8,327 bases of DNA from Methanomicrobia archaeon LH_S13 (GCA_023659785.1 JAGXOR010000050.1:1-8327); one strand, 5' to 3'; positions 1-6,119 are shown, counted from the stretch's first letter. The notes: generated by a model not told the origin, from the letters alone. Numbers and translations are program-made.

Positions 1-1
1 A

Positions 2-190
2 GATGCGCCGTTGGGGGACAACATAGATAGAAGAAATCGTAGAGGCGAGAGATTCGTGTGTTTGAACTGCGGTTACACAACAAATGCGGACTACAATGCG
101 TCAATGAATCTTGAGGCTCTGGGATTGGCGAGAGTTTATAGTCTCCGTTCACTACCAACCTTATTTATGGGAGATTCTTCTATAAAATGA
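2..190 (+). CDS. tnpB: TnpB / IS200-IS605 OrfB-type protein, C-terminal end (partial)
   Basis: The gene enters from the left edge and only its last 62 codons are visible, in the frame starting at base 2 and ending in TGA at 188-190. They carry the second half of the OrfB zinc ribbon, a CLNCG knuckle at bases 59-73, followed 15 nt later by the NADYNAS motif. The Asp of that motif (89-91) is the expected third acidic residue of the RuvC-like nuclease site. The first CxxC pair and the other two acidic residues lie outside the window. TnpB proteins are RNA-guided DNA nucleases carried by IS200/IS605 and IS607 elements, and the transposon right end with its guide RNA normally overlaps or follows the 3' end of the gene. 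The basic stretch at 26-52 and the tail after NADYNAS are ordinary for the family. The stop overlaps the ATG of the next ORF (ATGA at 187-190). Identification is firm. Whether the whole gene is intact cannot be judged. Confidence 0.85.
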   Translation, partial: DAPLGDNIDRRNRRGERFVCLNCGYTTNADYNASMNLEALGLARVYSLRSLPTLFMGDSSIK

Positions 191-636
191 GGAACTATTG
201 GGCTGAGCACGCAAACCATACGGAATGGAAGAGGGATGAGGTAGGAATGGTTAACGATGTCGGACTGATCACAATCCAGTATTTACGAATGCAAGCAGGT
301 ATAGATACGAGCATGCCGGATAAGATAATAAAACGAGTAGTGGGACGAGAGTTTGATGTTCATACGAATGCAAATGATGATTTATCTTTTATCGATGAGA
401 TGGAGCGGCTATCGAAAGAGATAAGATATTCGCAGATATTGATTTGCTGGGCGATATGGTTGAGGGAATCGGATATGGGTAAGGGGGATGGGAAGCACTG
501 TGATTTAGGATTTTTACTCCTTATTGAGCATATACCTTTTATATATATACCTACCCTACTTCTAAATAAAAGATGGTATGAAAAAATAAAAACCAAAAAC
601 GGAGTGGAACGTAACGTGGGGCGGAACAGGCTTTGA
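187..636 (+). CDS. Hypothetical ORF, probably the truncated C-terminal part of an HhH-GPD-like protein
   Basis: This 149-residue ORF begins inside the tnpB stop codon. I do not recognise it as a named gene. Residues about 20-95 look like real protein: GLITIQYLRMQAGIDTSMPD is followed by a basic helix (KIIKRVV) and an acidic and amphipathic segment ending in ICWAIWL. The G-x-D-T-x-x-P-D arrangement followed by a helix and a late aromatic IW pair recalls the C-terminal part of helix-hairpin-helix DNA-glycosylase-like proteins. The N-terminal HhH itself is absent. After about residue 98 (base 480) the composition becomes AT-rich and protein-like character is lost, and a TAA in another frame at 480-482 could be the original end after a frameshift. 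The coding frame also stays open upstream of the ATG to base 142. My reading is a host gene cut by the TnpB element and now decaying. A chance ORF remains possible. Confidence 0.38.
   Translation: MRNYWAEHANHTEWKRDEVGMVNDVGLITIQYLRMQAGIDTSMPDKIIKRVVGREFDVHTNANDDLSFIDEMERLSKEIRYSQILICWAIWLRESDMGKGDGKHCDLGFLLLIEHIPFIYIPTLLLNKRWYEKIKTKNGVERNVGRNRL
537..550 (+). promoter_or_regulatory. TATA-box-like element upstream of proA
   Basis: A run of TTTTATATATATAC is a near-perfect archaeal TATA box. Transcription would start about 25 nt downstream, near 570-575, giving a leader of roughly 130 nt before the proA ATG at 707. That is long for an archaeal housekeeping gene, so this may instead be the old promoter of decayed sequence lying in between. 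No closer equally good TATA element is seen in front of proA. A start-stop mini-ORF (ATG AAA AAA TAA, 578-589) lies just after the expected start site. Confidence 0.4.
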
Positions 637-706
637 TTGGCGTACAGGGCATTGTGCTTGCAACAATGATTATGAAGAGGAAGGGATAAATTAGGCACTC
701 ATAAAA
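637..706 (+). other. Short untranslated stretch before proA
   Basis: These 70 bases separate the hypothetical ORF from proA. There is no clear Shine-Dalgarno site in front of the proA ATG; the nearest purine-rich run (GAAGAGGAAGGG, 675-686) is about 20 nt away, too far to serve. In one frame the region 590-694 reads as a possible beta-propeller repeat remnant, reported under findings. No hairpin or RNA gene is evident. Confidence 0.3.
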
Positions 707-2074
707 ATGAGCAAGAAGGTAGGCGAAAGCATAATAGAAAAGGCGAAGAAGGCGAAAAGCGCCGCGCTTAAATTGGCTAATGCTGCAACCGATGATAGGA
801 ACAAAGCCCTACTCGGAATCGCAGATTTGTTGGACACGGGTAGGGGGCGAATACTTGCGGCTAATGCGAAGGATGTCGAAGTTGCATCGGGTTTAACAAA
901 AGAAGGAAAACTGTCCAAATCCTTGGTCGAAAGGCTAAAATTGGATAATTCTAAAATAGACGAGATTATAAAAAGTGTACGAGATGTAGCAAAATCAGAG
1001 GATCCCGTCGGTAAAACGCTATCTGCAATAGAATTAGATACGGACCTGGAGCTTTTTCAGGTTTCCTATCCCATCGGTGTTATCGGTGCGATATTCGAAT
1101 CGAGACCCGATGTTCTGGTTCAGATTTCATCACTGTGCTTAAAGACAGGCAATGCAGTAATGCTAAAAGGAGGCTCGGAAGCACGGAATTCGAATGAGGC
1201 ACTATTCGATGTAGTGTCAAAAGCATCATCAGGTGGCAATGTAATCCCAGAGGGTTGGATTCAATTACTTGAAACCCGTGAGGAAGTAAGTGAAATGTTA
1301 AAATTGAACGAATACATAGACCTTTTAGTGCCTCGTGGTAGCGAACAATTTGTGAAGTATATTCAGGATAACACCAGTATAATGGTCCTGGGACATTCTG
1401 AGGGTGTATGTCACGTTTACGTTGACCGTGATGCTGAACTGGATATGGCAGAGGATATATGCTACGATGCGAAGGTTCAATACCCTGCGGTATGTAATGC
1501 GGTCGAGACTTTGCTTGTTGATTCCGCAATTGCAAGTGAATTTCTACCTCGGATGATTGATAGGTATCAGAAAGCAGGGGTTGAGGTCAGGGGATGTTCA
1601 AAAACGCTGGAATTTTTAACGGACTTTAAAGATAGATATAAATATGAAATAGGGCAAATAAAGCGTGCATCAGAAGCGGACTGGAGTACAGAGTATAACG
1701 ATTTAATTATTTCTATCAAAGTGGTTGGTGAGATAGATGAGGCAATCGAGCACATTAATCACTACGGTTCGGCACATACTGATGCAATCGTTACCGCGAA
1801 TAAAGAAACAGCGCTAAAATTTATGCGGTTTGTTGATTCGTCCTCGGTAATGCACAATGCCTCAACACGGTTTAGTGATGGATTCAGGTATGGCAAGGGC
1901 GCCGAAGTTGGTATAAGCACGAATAAAGTGCATGCAAGGGGACCGGTGGGATTAGAGGGGTTGGTTATCTATAAGTATCTAATTGTGGGCAAGGGGCATG
2001 TAGTGGCTCAGTACACAGGTTCTAATGCGAAGGAATTCACGCATAAACACCTGTCAAAAACATTTCTTTTTTAA
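707..2074 (+). CDS. proA: Gamma-glutamyl phosphate reductase (glutamate-5-semialdehyde dehydrogenase)
   Basis: ProA reduces gamma-glutamyl phosphate to glutamate-5-semialdehyde with NADPH in the cytoplasm, the second step of proline synthesis from glutamate. The 455-residue protein is recognisable throughout. Seen are GVIGAIFESRPD from residue 124, the LCLKTGNAVMLKGGSEA nucleotide-binding segment, LVPRGSE, GHSEGVCHVYVD, and the active-site block YPAVCNAVETLLV with catalytic Cys263. NASTRFSDGFRYGKGAEVG and KVHARGPVGLEGL near the C-terminus are also family hallmarks. It is longer than the E. coli enzyme (417 residues), mainly through a tail ending in EFTHKHL, a tail form known from several bacterial and plant relatives. 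The start at 707 aligns with the usual N-terminus. ABCE1 follows after 13 nt, suggesting cotranscription. No glutamate kinase (proB) or pyrroline-5-carboxylate reductase (proC) is in the window, so the pathway partners must be elsewhere. Many archaea lack proA, so acquisition from bacteria is plausible but inferred. Confidence 0.96.
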   Translation: MSKKVGESIIEKAKKAKSAALKLANAATDDRNKALLGIADLLDTGRGRILAANAKDVEVASGLTKEGKLSKSLVERLKLDNSKIDEIIKSVRDVAKSEDPVGKTLSAIELDTDLELFQVSYPIGVIGAIFESRPDVLVQISSLCLKTGNAVMLKGGSEARNSNEALFDVVSKASSGGNVIPEGWIQLLETREEVSEMLKLNEYIDLLVPRGSEQFVKYIQDNTSIMVLGHSEGVCHVYVDRDAELDMAEDICYDAKVQYPAVCNAVETLLVDSAIASEFLPRMIDRYQKAGVEVRGCSKTLEFLTDFKDRYKYEIGQIKRASEADWSTEYNDLIISIKVVGEIDEAIEHINHYGSAHTDAIVTANKETALKFMRFVDSSSVMHNASTRFSDGFRYGKGAEVGISTNKVHARGPVGLEGLVIYKYLIVGKGHVVAQYTGSNAKEFTHKHLSKTFLF

Positions 2075-2087
2075 TTGCAAAATCAAA

Positions 2088-3863
2088 ATGCGGATAGCGA
2101 TATTGAAGAGGGATAAGTGCCAGTCGAGGAAATGCGAGTATGAATGCATAAAATACTGCCCGATGGTACGTACAGGAGTGGAGACAATAATCCTGGGTAA
2201 GGATGGCAAGCCGGTAATATCAGAGGATTTGTGCGAGGGGTGTGGGATATGCGTAAAAAAATGCCCCTTCGCTGCTATTTCCATAATAGGTTTGCCAGAG
2301 GAACTTAAGGGTGAAGAGACGCACAGATATGGAGAAAACGGATTCGTTCTTTATGGAATGCCTATTCCAAAAGCAGGGAAGATAACAGGAATGTTAGGGG
2401 AGAATGGAATAGGAAAGAGCACGGCAATTAAGATATTATCAGGATTGCAAGTTCCGAATCTTGGTAAAGTAGACTTTGAGGTAGAGGCAAAGGCAAGCTG
2501 GAACGCGATAATAAAGAAATATGCGGGGTCTGAGTTACAAAATTACTTCGATACGTTGGCAAAAGGAAAAATCAAGGTGGCATATAAACCGCAATATATA
2601 GATGCAATTCCTGATTTCTTCGATGGCAAAGTTCACGAGTTACTGGAAAGCACAGATGAGACTGGCGAGGCAAAACAGCTTTTGAGAGTTTTTGAGCTCG
2701 AAGAAGCGCGGGAGAAGGATATAAAGGAGCTGAGTGGTGGCGAACTCCAAAGGGTTGCAGTAATAGGTTGTATGATAAGGGATGTGGATTTTTACTTCTT
2801 TGACGAGGTGACGCCTTATTTAGACATTTATCAGCGTATGCAAGTGGCAAAAGGAATAAAGGATGTTTTGAAAGATAAAGCGGTGGTTGTGGTGGAACAC
2901 GACCTTGCTATCCTTGATATGCTTGCGGATTATGTGCATCTCCTTTACGGCGAGCCCGGTGGGTATGGCGTGGTTACGATGCCAAAGAGCACGAATAGAG
3001 GAATAAACGAATATTTGAGTGGATTCTTGCATGCGGAGAACGTTAGGATAAGAGATGAAGCAATAGGGTTCACTGCGCATCCGCCGAGGGAGAAGCATGA
3101 GGCGAGAGGTGTTTTTATCGAATATGATGGCTTTGAGAAGAAATATGGCGGAGTTGGATTTGTATTGGATGTAAAGCCGGGCAGTATTGAGAAGGGAGAA
3201 GTGTTGGGCACCGTAGGAAGGAATGCCATAGGTAAAAGCACGTTTGTAAAAGTATTGGTGGGTGAGACAGAGCCGGTAACCGGGAAGATAGCTTTTGATG
3301 TTAAAGCCTCTTACAAGCCGCAATATATAAAAGGCGAGTTGGATATGCGCGTGAAGGATCTCATTTATTCGCTAACAATAAGCGAGGCTGATGTTATTGA
3401 TGTGTTAGACCCACTGAGAATACTGGAGGTGGAGGAAAGGAGCATAAAAGAGCTCAGTGGTGGTGAATTACAAAACGTTGCAATAGCTGCGTGTCTCTGC
3501 CAGGATGCATCATTATATATGCTGGATGAGCCGTCAGCGCATCTTGATGCGGAGCAGAAGGTGCGATTGATAAAGGCAGTCAGGCGGTATGCGGAGCGAA
3601 GGGGCGTATCAATGTTGATTGTTGACCATGACATATATCTGATAGATTTGTTAAGCGATAGGTTAATGGTTTTCGACGGTGAACCAGGGGTGCGAGGGGA
3701 GATAAAAGGTTGTTTTGGGATGCGAGAGGGTATGAATCTGTTTTTAAAGGATTTAGGTGTGACTTTCAGGCGTGATGAAAGCACGCTTCGTCCACGGATA
3801 AACAAGATAGGTTCGGCAAAGGACAGGGAGCAGAAGAAGCGCGGGAAGTATTATTATTTGTGA
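2088..3863 (+). CDS. rli1: ABCE1/Rli1 ribosome-recycling ATPase
   Basis: ABCE1 splits ribosomes into subunits after termination or stalling, working with aRF1 or aPelota, and stays on the small subunit until re-initiation. The 591-residue protein has the full domain order. The N-terminal ferredoxin-like domain holds eight cysteines for two [4Fe-4S] clusters (Cys11, 16, 20, 24 and 49, 52, 55, 59). NBD1 has Walker A GENGIGKS (104-111), signature LSGGE (215-219), Walker B ending Glu240 and H-switch His271. A hinge follows (about 285-335). NBD2 has Walker A GRNAIGKS (377-384), LSGGE (456-460), Walker B ending Glu481 and His514. The RPRINK...KDREQK C-terminus is typical. Oddities are the NBD1 D-loop EVTPYLD instead of the usual EPSSYLD, and a Walker A and signature in NBD2 that deviate slightly (GRNA; LQNV for LQRV). 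The frame is open upstream to an ATG at 2025 inside proA, but the family N-terminus MRIAILKRDKC fixes the start at 2088. No Shine-Dalgarno site is seen. Confidence 0.97.
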   Translation: MRIAILKRDKCQSRKCEYECIKYCPMVRTGVETIILGKDGKPVISEDLCEGCGICVKKCPFAAISIIGLPEELKGEETHRYGENGFVLYGMPIPKAGKITGMLGENGIGKSTAIKILSGLQVPNLGKVDFEVEAKASWNAIIKKYAGSELQNYFDTLAKGKIKVAYKPQYIDAIPDFFDGKVHELLESTDETGEAKQLLRVFELEEAREKDIKELSGGELQRVAVIGCMIRDVDFYFFDEVTPYLDIYQRMQVAKGIKDVLKDKAVVVVEHDLAILDMLADYVHLLYGEPGGYGVVTMPKSTNRGINEYLSGFLHAENVRIRDEAIGFTAHPPREKHEARGVFIEYDGFEKKYGGVGFVLDVKPGSIEKGEVLGTVGRNAIGKSTFVKVLVGETEPVTGKIAFDVKASYKPQYIKGELDMRVKDLIYSLTISEADVIDVLDPLRILEVEERSIKELSGGELQNVAIAACLCQDASLYMLDEPSAHLDAEQKVRLIKAVRRYAERRGVSMLIVDHDIYLIDLLSDRLMVFDGEPGVRGEIKGCFGMREGMNLFLKDLGVTFRRDESTLRPRINKIGSAKDREQKKRGKYYYL

Positions 3864-4765
3864 GCAAGCTTTATTTTTCCCTCTATCGCCCCCTCCGAAT
3901 CTACCATCGCTCTTTCGGTATTCCCGAAATGCCTTTTCGCCATCTTCATCACCTTCATAAACTCATCCATTTCACCCGCCGATATCAACTCGTATAACCT
4001 GTTTGTAACCGCTAAAAATTCCTTATGTATCCAACCCATCTCAAAATTCGTCTGTATCAGTGCGTATAAATGCGGGTCTTGATGCAATAGCCTGCCCACA
4101 AAATCCATCAATATCTCGTACATCGGACTCATGAACTTCCTCGAATTTTCAACGTTAAAATCAAGATTCTTTAACGTGATACCAAAAGCGATGAGAATAA
4201 AATGTGTCAGTCCCTGGATGACCGACATTATTTCGTCATGTTCCTCTGCAGTCAAAACTTCGATTTTCGCACCGTTCCTCTTAAACATCGCATCTATTTT
4301 GTCATATAAACGACCCCTTCTCGAAGGTACGAAAATGATAGTTTGACCTTGCATACACTTTGTAGAAGGACCGAATAAAGGATGCGTGCCAAGAATTTCG
4401 ACATCCTCATTTGTAAATCTGTCCATCATCTCTACGGGTGCTTTTTTCACCGACGTTATGTCCATCAGCAGCGAGCCTTTGTGCATCTTCGGTCCCACGC
4501 GCTCTATCACACGTCCCGTTATATCTATGGGCACCGAAACGAGCAACACGTCAGTATCCGCAATATCTTCTCTTCTCTCTACCTTGCCCTCCGTAGCCTT
4601 TAGAATATCGGTATTTAAAAATTTAACATCCATTTCTTTTGCTATCTGTTCCGTTTTATCGCTTTTATCCACTATCTGTACTTCAACGCCGTTTTCCTTG
4701 AAAAACCCGGCGAACCATTTTCCCATCCCCCCCGCTCCACCTATTATCGTTACTTTCATCTGCAT
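3854..4765 (-). CDS. tyrA: Prephenate dehydrogenase, archaeal TyrA
   Basis: TyrA oxidatively decarboxylates prephenate to 4-hydroxyphenylpyruvate, the committed step to tyrosine, in the cytoplasm. The 303-residue protein opens with a Rossmann fold (GAGGMG, residues 10-15). Asp33 at the end of the second strand favours NAD over NADP, by family knowledge. The GTHPLFGP block with His128 and QGLTHF with His188 are the conserved substrate-site motifs, and an all-helical C-terminal dimerisation domain follows. No chorismate mutase or prephenate dehydratase domain is fused, unlike the fused Archaeoglobus protein. The start at 4765 is preferred because a GAGGGTGA Shine-Dalgarno site ends 5 nt before that ATG. 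The GTG at 4774 lies inside the site and the ATG at 4759 is 11 nt away. The last 10 bases overlap the end of the ABCE1 gene on the other strand. Confidence 0.93.
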   Translation of the reverse strand: MQMKVTIIGGAGGMGKWFAGFFKENGVEVQIVDKSDKTEQIAKEMDVKFLNTDILKATEGKVERREDIADTDVLLVSVPIDITGRVIERVGPKMHKGSLLMDITSVKKAPVEMMDRFTNEDVEILGTHPLFGPSTKCMQGQTIIFVPSRRGRLYDKIDAMFKRNGAKIEVLTAEEHDEIMSVIQGLTHFILIAFGITLKNLDFNVENSRKFMSPMYEILMDFVGRLLHQDPHLYALIQTNFEMGWIHKEFLAVTNRLYELISAGEMDEFMKVMKMAKRHFGNTERAMVDSEGAIEGKIKLAHK

Positions 4766-4770
4766 ATGAA

Positions 4771-4778
4771 TCACCCTC
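4771..4778 (-). promoter_or_regulatory. Ribosome binding site of tyrA
   Basis: On the minus strand this reads GAGGGTGA, complementary to the UCACC at the 3' end of archaeal 16S rRNA. It is 5 nt from the ATG at 4765. A GTG triplet inside it (4772-4774) is in frame with tyrA and would be taken as a start by a longest-ORF rule, but it would leave no ribosome binding site. Confidence 0.65.
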
Positions 4779-4831
4779 TTTTAGATAAATCTTTTCTTAG
4801 AAAGAGAAGGTTTGATATGCATAGTCGTTCA

Positions 4832-4854
4832 TCTGATAAGTGTCTTTTATCGGA
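4832..4854. repeat. Inverted repeat, 8-bp stem with 7-nt loop
   Basis: TCTGATAA (4832-4839) faces TTATCGGA (4847-4854). Read as plus-strand RNA all eight positions pair, one of them G-U. As DNA it is a 7/8 dyad. It lies about 70 nt upstream of tyrA and could be a regulator's operator or a leader hairpin. Nothing in the sequence decides between them. Confidence 0.4.
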
Positions 4855-4935
4855 TTCTTCTCCATCTTTCTATTGAAATTGCGATATTCCCTGAATTCAC
4901 CGCAGAGCACACGGAATTAGAAGTTTCGTTTATTA

Positions 4936-4961
4936 GCGGTTCAGCTCGTTAGCCAAACCGC
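4936..4961. repeat. Inverted repeat, perfect 6-bp GC-rich stem
   Basis: GCGGTT (4936-4941) pairs perfectly with AACCGC (4956-4961) around a 14-nt loop that itself contains GCT/AGC. It sits about 25 nt upstream of the TATA box of the crotonase gene, where archaeal activators or repressors often bind. No run of T follows on the plus strand, so it does not look like a terminator. Confidence 0.35.
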
Positions 4962-4985
4962 CAAATACCCATAGAAGTCCCAAAG

Positions 4986-4995
4986 AAATATTATA
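4986..4995 (+). promoter_or_regulatory. TATA box of the enoyl-CoA hydratase gene
   Basis: AAATATTATA is preceded by a purine-rich CAAAG that could serve as a BRE. Transcription about 25 nt downstream would begin near 5015-5020, leaving a leader of about ten bases or fewer before the ATG at 5027. That agrees with the absence of a Shine-Dalgarno site and suggests short-leader or leaderless translation. Confidence 0.5.
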
Positions 4996-5026
4996 CCTTG
5001 AATTCTATTTACTTTACAGAGAAAAA

Positions 5027-5803
5027 ATGCAGGAAGAGAACAAATACGAAAACATTTTGTATGAGAAGAAAGAAAAAGTCGCGACCATAACACTCAACAG
5101 GCAAAAACCGCTGAATGCTTTGAACACGGCTTTATTAACGGAGCTGCGAGATGCGCTGGATGATGCGGAAACGGATGCTGCGGTGCGTGCAATAGTAATA
5201 ACCGGAGCAGGGGAAAAAGCTTTCTGTGCCGGGGCAGACATAGCCGAGCTGATTGAGAAAAGCTCAGAAGAAGCGAGCGAATGGTCGAGCTGGGCTCAGG
5301 GGATAACAACATACATGGAAAAGCTGAGTAAGCCGATAATAGCAAAGATAAACGGATTCTGTTTGGGTGGTGGCTTGGAACTTGCGATGGCGTGTAATTT
5401 TAGAATTGCATCCGAAAAAGCGGTGTTTGGTCTGCCGGAGATAAATCTGGCAATTATCCCGGGTGGCGGCGGCACACAACGACTACCGAGATTGATAGGG
5501 AAGACGAAAGCGATGGAAATGCTGATGTGTGGGGGGCAAATAGACGCAGAAGAAGCTTTTCGGTTAGTACTTGTAAATAAAACTGTTCCTGCGGATGAAC
5601 TTGATGAGGGGGTTGATGAACTTATCAAAAAACTGGTTTCAAAAAGTGCTGTTACGCTTGGATTATTAAAGGATGCGGTGAACAGAGGACTGGAAATGGA
5701 TTTGGAGCATGCATTGGACTACGAAGCGGAATGTTTCGGGCATGCACTTGCAACTGAGGATGCGAGAGAAGGGTTAAAAGGGTTTTTGGAGAGGCAGAAG
5801 TAA
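5027..5803 (+). CDS. Enoyl-CoA hydratase (crotonase family)
   Basis: A 258-residue, full-length crotonase. These enzymes stabilise an acyl-CoA enolate in an oxyanion hole; hydratases add water across the 2,3-double bond of enoyl-CoA in beta-oxidation or related cytoplasmic pathways. Seen are the first oxyanion-hole segment AFCAGADIAEL, the second GFCLGGGLELA, and FGLPEINLAIIPGGGGTQRLPRLIG. Both catalytic glutamates of true hydratases are present, Glu118 and Glu138, spaced 20 residues apart as in the mammalian enzyme, so hydratase is favoured over isomerase or decarboxylase members. No acyl-CoA dehydrogenase, 3-hydroxyacyl-CoA dehydrogenase or thiolase lies nearby, so the substrate and pathway (short-chain 3-hydroxyacyl-CoA dehydratase, fermentation or beta-oxidation) cannot be read from context. 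It appears to be a single-gene transcript with its own promoter. The ATG at 5027 has no Shine-Dalgarno site but agrees with the usual N-terminus. Confidence 0.93.
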   Translation: MQEENKYENILYEKKEKVATITLNRQKPLNALNTALLTELRDALDDAETDAAVRAIVITGAGEKAFCAGADIAELIEKSSEEASEWSSWAQGITTYMEKLSKPIIAKINGFCLGGGLELAMACNFRIASEKAVFGLPEINLAIIPGGGGTQRLPRLIGKTKAMEMLMCGGQIDAEEAFRLVLVNKTVPADELDEGVDELIKKLVSKSAVTLGLLKDAVNRGLEMDLEHALDYEAECFGHALATEDAREGLKGFLERQK

Positions 5804-5805
5804 GA

Positions 5806-5834
5806 GTTCAAAAGTTAATATTATCTATTTGAAC
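5806..5834. repeat. Inverted repeat just after the hydratase stop codon
   Basis: GTTCAAA (5806-5812) and TTTGAAC (5828-5834) are perfect 7-bp arms around a 15-nt AT-rich loop, starting 2 nt after the stop. It is AT-rich and weak for a terminator. It may be a transcript-end hairpin of the hydratase gene or an end left by the IS fragment beside it. Chance is possible. Confidence 0.3.
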
Positions 5835-6068
5835 CTGCGAAAGATGTAGATCCCTAAGCAGGTATTCCGTGACTTCTTCGCAGTGTTCTCCAGCTCTTTT
5901 GAGCCATAGGGCTACACTGTCTTTGTTTGCACCCATTGCCCTTGCTGTGCCCCTTATGCTGCCCTTTTCGACAAGCACTGCCATTGCCCGTAGGACCGTC
6001 TCCTTTGGCGTGTGCAGTCCGAAAAACGGTGTGCCTCTGTTCTCACTGAAAGTCTTCTTACTCCTAAG
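5808..6068 (-). pseudogene. Truncated IS1-like transposase, HTH-containing N-terminal part
   Basis: The minus strand encodes an open stretch of 86 codons with no start codon at its head, bounded by TAG upstream (6069-6071) and TGA downstream (5808-5810). It begins with FSENRGTPFFGL, the tail of an InsA-like zinc-ribbon segment. It then runs through TPKETVLRAMAVLVEKGSIRGTARAMG, a helix-turn-helix, and DSVALWLKRAGEHCEEV, reaching VQID at residues 79-82. This order is that of archaeal IS1-family transposases (ISMhu11-like group), where VQID(E)xW carries the first Asp of the DDE catalytic domain. Here the sequence departs immediately after that Asp and stops. The cysteine knuckle upstream of residue 1 is also missing. 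It is therefore an internal fragment, not an active element. It fills the gap between the hydratase gene and thrS. No clear terminal inverted repeats or target duplication were found. Confidence 0.72.
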
Positions 6069-6119
6069 CTACAAATCAATTCGTAGTTATCGTGAAATCA
6101 AATTTAGCGTCGACGACCT

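Larger units (their letters stand above)
4779..5026. other. Divergent intergenic region between tyrA and the enoyl-CoA hydratase gene
   Basis: About 250 bases without a gene. It must hold the promoters of both divergent genes. It contains a hairpin at 4832-4854, a second at 4936-4961 and the TATA box of the plus-strand gene. For tyrA the best TATA candidate on the minus strand is a weak TATGCATAT-like element near 4815-4823, which would give a short leader including the ribosome binding site. No small ORF or RNA gene is convincing. Confidence 0.5.

Noticed and set aside
1080..1535. Minus-strand ORF of 151 codons inside proA
   Set aside because: It is fully antisense to conserved ProA motifs, including the active-site block, and its translation has no recognisable features.
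2025..2087. N-terminal extension of ABCE1 from an ATG inside proA
   Set aside because: The extension overlaps the end of proA, is unlike any ABCE1 N-terminus, and the canonical MRIAILKRDKC start is at 2088.
2820..3323. Minus-strand ORF of 167 codons inside rli1
   Set aside because: It is antisense to the ABCE1 hinge and the start of NBD2, and its composition is not protein-like.
4386..4769. Plus-strand ORF of 127 codons over the tyrA 5' half
   Set aside because: It is antisense to the Rossmann domain of tyrA and its Ser/Ile/Pro-rich translation is a mirror of that domain.
4936..4962. tRNA-like fragment suggested by GGTTCAGCTCGTTAG
   Set aside because: No cloverleaf, acceptor stem or T-arm consensus can be built around it. 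Only the simple 6-bp stem remains.
707..5803. A single metabolic operon linking proA, tyrA and the hydratase
   Set aside because: The genes lie on different strands with separate promoters, and their reactions do not join into one pathway.
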